Source of the DNA: Eudoraea sp.
Lineage (GTDB): Bacteria > Bacteroidota > Bacteroidia > Flavobacteriales > Flavobacteriaceae
Assembly (NCBI GenBank): GCA_013041785.1
Contig: JABDRK010000082.1
Location: 1 to 10,456, forward strand
Direction: 5' to 3'
Length of the DNA: 10,456 nt
In this document: positions 6,349-10,456 of the stretch, piece by piece
Layout: each line of letters opens with the position of its first letter
How positions within the stretch are numbered: the first letter of the stretch is position 1
Translations under genes and position numbers: made by a program
The notes under the pieces: generated by a model
Seen by the model: only the letters and a program-made list of their open reading frames with translations
Database searches by the model: none
What the model was told of the DNA's origin: nothing

Positions 6349-7464
6349 ATGGAGTTGAGTTACTGGGAACATAAAAGCTGGTTGTCCAATGTTGATTATA
6401 CGGTAATTGGAAGCGGCATTGTGGGCCTTAGTTGTGCACTGCATTTAAAAGAAACTTTTCCCAAAGCCAAAATCCTGATATTGGAAAAAGGCCTTTTGCC
6501 CCAGGGGGCAAGCACCAAAAATGCCGGCTTTGCTTGTTTTGGCAGTATTTCCGAGATCCTGGCTGATTTACAAAAACACAGCGAAGCTGAAGTCCTGGAG
6601 TTGGTAACTAAGCGTTTTCAGGGAATCCAAAGACTCCGTAAACTATTGGGTGATCAAGCCTTGAAATACAAAGAAACCGGGGGCCATGAATTGTTCATGC
6701 AATCGGATCAGGATCTTTATGAAAAATGTTTGGAGTCAATGGATTCCATAAATGAACTGGTAAGTCCGGTTTTAGGGCCAAAGGCATTTGTTCATAACCC
6801 CAATACATTTAGGTTTCAACACATACAGAAACAGTATATCACCAATGTCTGTGAAGGACAAATAGACACGGGGAATATGATGTTGTCCCTGCTACAGAAA
6901 GTGCAGGAGTCCGGAGTATTGATCTTGAACGGCATAACGGTCAAAGACTATCAAACAACGGGTGATGGGGTAGTGGTTCGAACAGAGGCTTTTGAATTGA
7001 AAACTTCTAAACTCCTTATGGCCACCAATGGATTTGCTTCAAAGTTTATTGGAGCCGAAGTAAAACCGGCGCGGGCACAGGTCCTGATTACCGAACCTAT
7101 CCCTGAGCTGCACATACAAGGGACCTTTCATCTCGAGGAGGGGTTCTATTATTTCCGGGATATAGATAACCGAATCTTGTTAGGAGGCGGCCGCAACCTT
7201 GATTTTAAAACGGAGGAAACCGAACAATTTGGACAAACAAGCCTTGTTCAGCAGCGTTTGGAGCAACTCCTAAGTGAGGTAATACTTCCCGGAAAGGAGA
7301 TATCGATAGCCTCCCGGTGGAGTGGGATAATGGGAGTGGGTGCGCAAAAAAAGCCCATTGTTAAAGCCTTGTCAAATCAGGTGTATTGCGGGGTCCGTTT
7401 GGGAGGCATGGGAATTGCTATAGGCAGTATGGTTGGAAAGGAATTAGCGGACCTGGCCGGTTGA
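6349..7464 (+). CDS. FAD-dependent oxidoreductase, DAO family
   Basis: D-amino-acid-oxidase-type (DAO, GR2) flavoprotein of 371 residues, probably oxidising an amine or amino acid; the substrate is unknown. The dinucleotide-binding Rossmann motif is at 17-35 (DYTVIGSGIVGLSCALHLK) with the acidic end of the second strand at E46 (ILILEKG). It is followed by GASTKNAGFACFGS (53-66), where sarcosine oxidase-like flavoproteins contact the isoalloxazine. The C-terminal half has the substrate-domain strand YYFRDIDNRILLGGGRNLDF (267-286) and the closing FAD contact RWSGIMGVGAQKKPIV, then CGVRLGGMGIAIGSMVGKELA (347-367). No signal peptide or membrane segment, so it is cytosolic. The ATG at 6349 is favoured because the MELSYWE...WLSN extension before the Rossmann strand looks like that of related flavobacterial proteins (recalled, not checked). 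The terminator at 6315-6344 lies directly upstream. Confidence 0.85.
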   Translation: MELSYWEHKSWLSNVDYTVIGSGIVGLSCALHLKETFPKAKILILEKGLLPQGASTKNAGFACFGSISEILADLQKHSEAEVLELVTKRFQGIQRLRKLLGDQALKYKETGGHELFMQSDQDLYEKCLESMDSINELVSPVLGPKAFVHNPNTFRFQHIQKQYITNVCEGQIDTGNMMLSLLQKVQESGVLILNGITVKDYQTTGDGVVVRTEAFELKTSKLLMATNGFASKFIGAEVKPARAQVLITEPIPELHIQGTFHLEEGFYYFRDIDNRILLGGGRNLDFKTEETEQFGQTSLVQQRLEQLLSEVILPGKEISIASRWSGIMGVGAQKKPIVKALSNQVYCGVRLGGMGIAIGSMVGKELADLAG

Positions 7465-7471
7465 TTGAAGC

Positions 7472-8116
7472 ATGCGAAACAGCATTTTCACATATGGTTT
7501 ATACCTTATCCTTTTTACGGGGGTTTTACAATTATCAGGCTGCGCGGTTTCCAAGCAAACGAAGTACCAACGCGAATACCGGAGGCTGTGGAAGGAGATT
7601 ATTCAATCCCAGGCATGGAAAGAGGCACTGAGATCCTCTAAAACCTTTTCCTATGTAGACAGTGAACTTCGGTATATGATTATCGGTCCTTCTGACCTGA
7701 GGATTTCTGTTCTTCCTGATACTGAGAAAACCAGGGATGAATTTAAAGAGCGATACCGAAAATGGGTAAACGGGGCCTATTACAGAATCATTGCCGAGGC
7801 AGAAAAAGCGGATGCCCGGATAAAACAGGAGTACGAAGAGGTGTTGTCTAAAAGGAAATTGAGACCTAAAGAAGATGACCCTGATTTCAGAGAATCGCTG
7901 ATTCTTGCGAGAAGAAGGTATCAGGCACACCGAAAAATGCTGGAAGGGCTAAAATCCTGGAAGGCTTTCGAGGAGTATGGGTCAGATGACCTGGATTTTT
8001 TTGGCGAGGAGAACAAATCCCTGGTATATGAATTATTCCGCACTGGCCAGAACGAGAGGACTATTACTGCCTATCTCATGTATAAACTGGCCGATCTCTA
8101 CCATCAGGATCAATAA
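7472..8116 (+). CDS. Predicted lipoprotein of unknown family
   Basis: I do not recognise the family. The 214 residues start with a lipoprotein signal: a short basic n-region (MRN), a hydrophobic stretch at 5-20 and the lipobox LSGC, with the acylated cysteine at C24 followed by Ala and Val. The mature part is strongly charged and mostly helical in character. It is rich in Arg, Lys and Glu, with aromatic patches (YQREYRRLWKEI at 32-43, ERYRKWVNGAYYRIIAEA at 93-110) and likely long helices at about 100-128 and 139-167. The C-terminal segment NERTITAYLMYKLADLY (194-210) is more hydrophobic. No cysteine is left after C24 and no enzyme motif is visible, so a structural or binding role in the periplasm or at the outer membrane is more likely than catalysis. 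The gene starts 7 bp after the FAD oxidoreductase stop, so the two are probably cotranscribed. Confidence 0.75.
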   Translation: MRNSIFTYGLYLILFTGVLQLSGCAVSKQTKYQREYRRLWKEIIQSQAWKEALRSSKTFSYVDSELRYMIIGPSDLRISVLPDTEKTRDEFKERYRKWVNGAYYRIIAEAEKADARIKQEYEEVLSKRKLRPKEDDPDFRESLILARRRYQAHRKMLEGLKSWKAFEEYGSDDLDFFGEENKSLVYELFRTGQNERTITAYLMYKLADLYHQDQ

Positions 8117-8188
8117 GCGCTCATAATTATAGATACTGGGGACAAAACCTACACTTTCATTTATTAACTTCAACCCAAACGAATGCCT

Positions 8189-8217
8189 ACAGATCTTTTT
8201 TTTGCGGTTTAATCTGT
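8189..8217. repeat. Inverted repeat upstream of the GntP permease
   Basis: The 137-bp gap 8117-8253 holds no gene and no clear terminator for the lipoprotein. It contains a 6-bp inverted repeat, ACAGAT (8189-8194) and ATCTGT (8212-8217), around a 17-nt centre with an eight-T run (8196-8203). The TTTG at 8201-8204 could be a -33 element, but the matching -7 position holds only TAAAGGGG (8227-8234, spacer 22), a poor fit. A transporter promoter and operator may lie here; the sequence does not decide it. Confidence 0.25.
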
Positions 8218-8253
8218 TGAATAAGGTAAAGGGGCGCATAGCTAAATAGTATT

Positions 8254-9585
8254 ATGGAGTTGTTGTATTTGCTGTTGGCAGTGATCTTGATTATTGTCCT
8301 GACTACAAGACTGAAGGTACACCCCTTCATCGCCTTATTTGTTATTTCCATTGGATATGGTTTGATAGCCGGAATGCCGTACGATGCGATTATCACCTCT
8401 ATAAACGGCGGTTTTGGTAATACCCTGGGCAAGGTTGGACTGATCATTTTTCTCGGGGTGATCATCGGGGCGTTTCTAGAAAATACAGGAGGGGCCTATA
8501 CCATAGCCGAAAAAGTACTTGGATTGATCGGCAGGAAGCGGGTTACCTCAGCTATGGGGATTATTGGCTACATCGTTTCGATCCCGGTTTTTGCAGATAG
8601 CGGTTTTTTGCTGCTCCACCCGCTTAACAAGAGCCTTAGCAGGAAGGCAAAGCTTTCCATCTCTGGCTCTGCAGTAGCCCTTGGGGTAGGTTTGCTGGCC
8701 TCCCATACCCTGGTACCCCCAACCCCGGGACCCATTGCAGCTGCCGGTCTTATAGGAGCCGATCTGGGACTGGTAATCGGCCTTGGGATACCGGTAAGTA
8801 TTGTGGCCCTGGCAGCCGCCATATTCTTTGCAAAAAAGTACGCTTCCAAAACCTATATTTCACCTGCCGCTGGGGAGGATAATCCGGATACTGTGGAGGC
8901 CGTAGAAAATCGTCCGGGTCCCCTGCGTTCCTCAATCCCTATCCTGGTCCCAATCCTGCTCATTGTCCTTAAATCGGTCTTTAACCCGGAACGAACAGGA
9001 TGGGAAGGCGGCCTTATCGATTTTATCGGTTTTGTCGGGGAACCGGTTATCGCCCTGTTAATTGGGGTATTCCTCTGCCTTTTACTACCCCAAAAGATCA
9101 GTTATGAAATGCTTTCCACAACGGGATGGGTGGGCAAGGCCGTTAAGGACGCGGCATCTATCGTATTGATTACAGGAGCAGGGGGTATCTTTGGACAAAT
9201 CTTACAGGATTCAGGGATTGCCACGACACTCGGACAAAGTTTATCGCCCCTGAATCTTGGAATCTTTCTGCCATTTGTCTTGGCAGCTGCGCTAAAAACG
9301 GCACAGGGTTCGTCTACCGTTGCCTTGATTACAGCAGCCTCTATCCTAATGCCGATGATGTCTACACTCGGTTTTGAGACCGATATTGAAAAAGCCCTGG
9401 TGGTCCTGGCTATTGGTTCGGGGTCTTCAGTTATTTCCCATGCCAATGACAGCTTCTTCTGGGTAGTAACCCAGATGAGCGGGATGGGTGTAAATACCGG
9501 CTATCGCTTGTTCAGTTTGGGTACTTTTGTTCTTGGGATTACAGGGGCACTTATGGTTTTCCTGTTTCATGTACTGTTGGTATAA
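8254..9585 (+). CDS. GntP-family permease (gluconate:H+ symporter type)
   Basis: Inner-membrane secondary transporter of the GntP family, whose characterised members import gluconate or related sugar acids (also glycerate or D-serine) with protons. The 443 residues match the usual length of about 440-450 and form about 12-14 hydrophobic segments. Family motifs are GGFGNTLGKVGLIIFLGVIIG (52-72), AFLENTGGAYTIAEKVL (73-89), IPVFADSGFLLLHPL (110-124) and SHTLVPPTPGPIAAAGLIGADLG (150-172). Later ones are ALKTAQGSSTVALITAASI (346-364) and SHANDSFFWVV (395-405), close to the C-terminus. A soluble loop with acidic residues lies at about 195-225. ATG 8254 is the natural start, as the first membrane helix begins at once. 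No sugar-acid kinase or dehydratase lies beside it, so the substrate cannot be assigned. It converges with arfB across 56 bp, with no obvious terminator between. Confidence 0.93.
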   Translation: MELLYLLLAVILIIVLTTRLKVHPFIALFVISIGYGLIAGMPYDAIITSINGGFGNTLGKVGLIIFLGVIIGAFLENTGGAYTIAEKVLGLIGRKRVTSAMGIIGYIVSIPVFADSGFLLLHPLNKSLSRKAKLSISGSAVALGVGLLASHTLVPPTPGPIAAAGLIGADLGLVIGLGIPVSIVALAAAIFFAKKYASKTYISPAAGEDNPDTVEAVENRPGPLRSSIPILVPILLIVLKSVFNPERTGWEGGLIDFIGFVGEPVIALLIGVFLCLLLPQKISYEMLSTTGWVGKAVKDAASIVLITGAGGIFGQILQDSGIATTLGQSLSPLNLGIFLPFVLAAALKTAQGSSTVALITAASILMPMMSTLGFETDIEKALVVLAIGSGSSVISHANDSFFWVVTQMSGMGVNTGYRLFSLGTFVLGITGALMVFLFHVLLV

Positions 9586-9641
9586 GCATTCCCTACAAAC
9601 AAGTAAAAAGGGGCAATCTATCTATTTGAAAACAGTCGTTT

Positions 9642-10046
9642 CTACTCGGGTTTGGGTTTCTGCCGCTGTTGTTTTTTCTGAGCCTGCTTCTTCTTGTATT
9701 CTAATCTTTTCAGCACCGCACTCCGCTTAGGCCGGGTTGGTTTTCTGGGTTTCGGTTTTTTCAGTCCTGTATTCAGTAGTTTAAGAAAACGGCGGATAAG
9801 TAGCGAGCGATTTTGGTGTTGGCTCCTGGTTTCGTCACATTGAAGTACAAGTATTCCGGCTTGGGACAGGCGATTTTTAAAAAACTGAGCCAGGCGGTCT
9901 TTCTCTGATTCGGTCAGGGATTTCGAATCTTTAAGGTTAAAATTCAGTTCAACCTTGCTTGAAACTTTATTGGCATGCTGCCCCCCGGGCCCGCTGCTGC
10001 GCACGGCACGAAATTGAAGTTCTCTTAAGATTTCTTGCTTATCCAT
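9642..10046 (-). CDS. arfB: Alternative ribosome-rescue factor ArfB (peptidyl-tRNA hydrolase, GGQ)
   Basis: Release-factor-like protein that frees ribosomes stalled at mRNA ends by hydrolysing the peptidyl-tRNA without a stop codon. The 134 residues are close to E. coli ArfB/YaeJ (140). The catalytic loop is SSGPGGQHANKVSSKVEL (17-34) with G21-G22-Q23. The globular domain runs to about residue 95 and includes the DETRSQHQNRSLLIRRF segment (71-87). A linker leads to a strongly basic tail (PRKPTRPKRSAVLKRLEYKKKQAQKKQQ, about 99-128), which in ArfB enters the empty mRNA channel and senses stalling. The tail, and the absence of a codon-recognition domain, separate it from RF1 and RF2. The ATG lies 2 bp after the TGA of the upstream ABC ATPase gene, so translation is probably coupled and the two share a transcript. 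Confidence 0.95.
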   Translation of the reverse strand: MDKQEILRELQFRAVRSSGPGGQHANKVSSKVELNFNLKDSKSLTESEKDRLAQFFKNRLSQAGILVLQCDETRSQHQNRSLLIRRFLKLLNTGLKKPKPRKPTRPKRSAVLKRLEYKKKQAQKKQQRQKPKPE

Positions 10047-10048
10047 AA

Positions 10049-10456
10049 TCAGGGAGACAGTCGCTGATTGATGGTTTCTAAAGAAATATTGAGAAAGGCA
10101 TTCAGCCCTGTTTTTAGCGATTCGTTTGAATTAAAATAAACGGCATGTCCTTCCTCAAGAGTTCCCTCAACCAGGAAATAACTCCCCATGGGGTAGGATC
10201 GGACAACGGTTACGGGTAATCCTGAGGAGAAGGAAACCCGGAATTCATGCGCATAAACGATAATTCGTCGTTTGGTATTGGCATACGATTTAATAACCTC
10301 TATAGGGAGTAGGTTAGCCTCTCCGAACAAAGAAGCCACATACAGATTTCGCGGATGATTATACAATTCTAATATAGGCTGATCGACATGGATTTCAGCA
10401 TTTCTGATCACAATAGCACGTTCTGCAAAGGGAAGCACATCGTGGTAGTCGTGAGT
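10049..10456 (-). CDS. ABC transporter ATP-binding protein, C-terminal part
   Basis: Partial gene: the frame is open to the right edge, so the start and most of the ATPase domain lie outside. The 135 visible residues begin THDYHDVLPFAERAIVIRNAEI, in which THD is the H-loop (switch histidine) of an ABC ATPase. Next comes the end of the nucleotide-binding domain, IHVDQPILELYNHPRNLYVASLFGEANLLP, the pattern typical of PotA/FbpC/MalK-type importers just before a TOBE domain. The remaining 80 or so residues would be a short, divergent TOBE-like regulatory domain. A GTG at 10438 is an internal valine codon, not a start. An importer for ferric iron, spermidine or a similar solute is plausible, but the substrate cannot be read from this end and no permease is in view. 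arfB follows after 2 bp. Confidence 0.85.
   Translation of the reverse strand, partial: THDYHDVLPFAERAIVIRNAEIHVDQPILELYNHPRNLYVASLFGEANLLPIEVIKSYANTKRRIIVYAHEFRVSFSSGLPVTVVRSYPMGSYFLVEGTLEEGHAVYFNSNESLKTGLNAFLNISLETINQRLSP

Noticed and set aside
7386..7631. An open frame of 81 codons spanning the end of the FAD oxidoreductase and the start of the lipoprotein gene.
   Set aside because: It overlaps two well-supported genes in another frame, and its product (repetitive, Gly- and Arg-rich) has no family character.
9586..9641. A terminator between the convergent GntP and arfB genes.
   Set aside because: The only pairing seen is AAAC-AGTC-GTTT, four base pairs with no GC-rich stem, so no terminator can be supported.
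1..10456. A defence island, mobile element, CRISPR array or novel biosynthetic cluster.
   Set aside because: Every substantial ORF except the lipoprotein falls into a known housekeeping, metabolic or transport family, and no transposase, integrase, spacer array, tRNA or compositional break is visible.

Overview
The window looks like chromosomal DNA of a member of the Bacteroidota, most likely the family Flavobacteriaceae. Three things suggest this. The only near-consensus promoter is of the Bacteroidota type (TAnnTTTG, here TATCTTTG at 2431-2438). Clear Shine-Dalgarno sequences are missing in front of almost every gene. The proteins also have the flavobacterial form, for example a DUF177/YceD protein with a single cysteine and a biotin carrier with EAMKLFNDIE around its lysine. 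The assignment rests on sequence character and recall, not on a search. Coding density is high, nothing looks horizontally acquired, and no gene-free stretch exceeds 300 bases.

Layout, left to right. (1) 1-660 +: C-terminal part of a polytopic membrane acyltransferase-like protein (COG4299/NagX type). (2) 681-1271 -: riboflavin synthase. (3) A 59-bp divergent region that holds a perfect 15-bp palindrome. (4) 1331-2377 +: pdxA (vitamin B6). (5) A strong promoter, then yceD (2459-2995) and rpmF (3004-3201), closed by a clear intrinsic terminator. (6) A 165-bp gap with paired direct repeats, then fabH, accB and accC (3367-6312), ending in a second intrinsic terminator with a UUCG loop. (7) A DAO-family FAD oxidoreductase whose ATG lies 4 nt after that terminator's T-run, followed 7 bp later by a lipoprotein of unknown family. 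(8) 8254-9585 +: a GntP-family permease. (9) On the minus strand, the C-terminal part of an ABC transporter ATPase (running off the right edge) followed 2 bp later by arfB, a ribosome-rescue hydrolase.

How the genes work together. The core is a housekeeping block joining ribosome maturation (YceD, L32) to the start of fatty acid synthesis (biotin carrier and biotin carboxylase of acetyl-CoA carboxylase, and the FabH condensing enzyme that uses the malonyl-ACP made from its product). The E. coli block yceD-rpmF-plsX-fabH is recognisable, but plsX is absent here, a terminator separates rpmF from fabH, and accBC follow fabH directly. Two cofactor genes (B2 and B6) share the divergent region upstream. 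The right third is a looser set of metabolic, transport and translation-rescue genes. I see no mobile element, CRISPR array, RNA gene, phage gene or defence system, and nothing that amounts to a new multi-gene system. The points worth a second look are regulatory sites and one unassigned lipoprotein.
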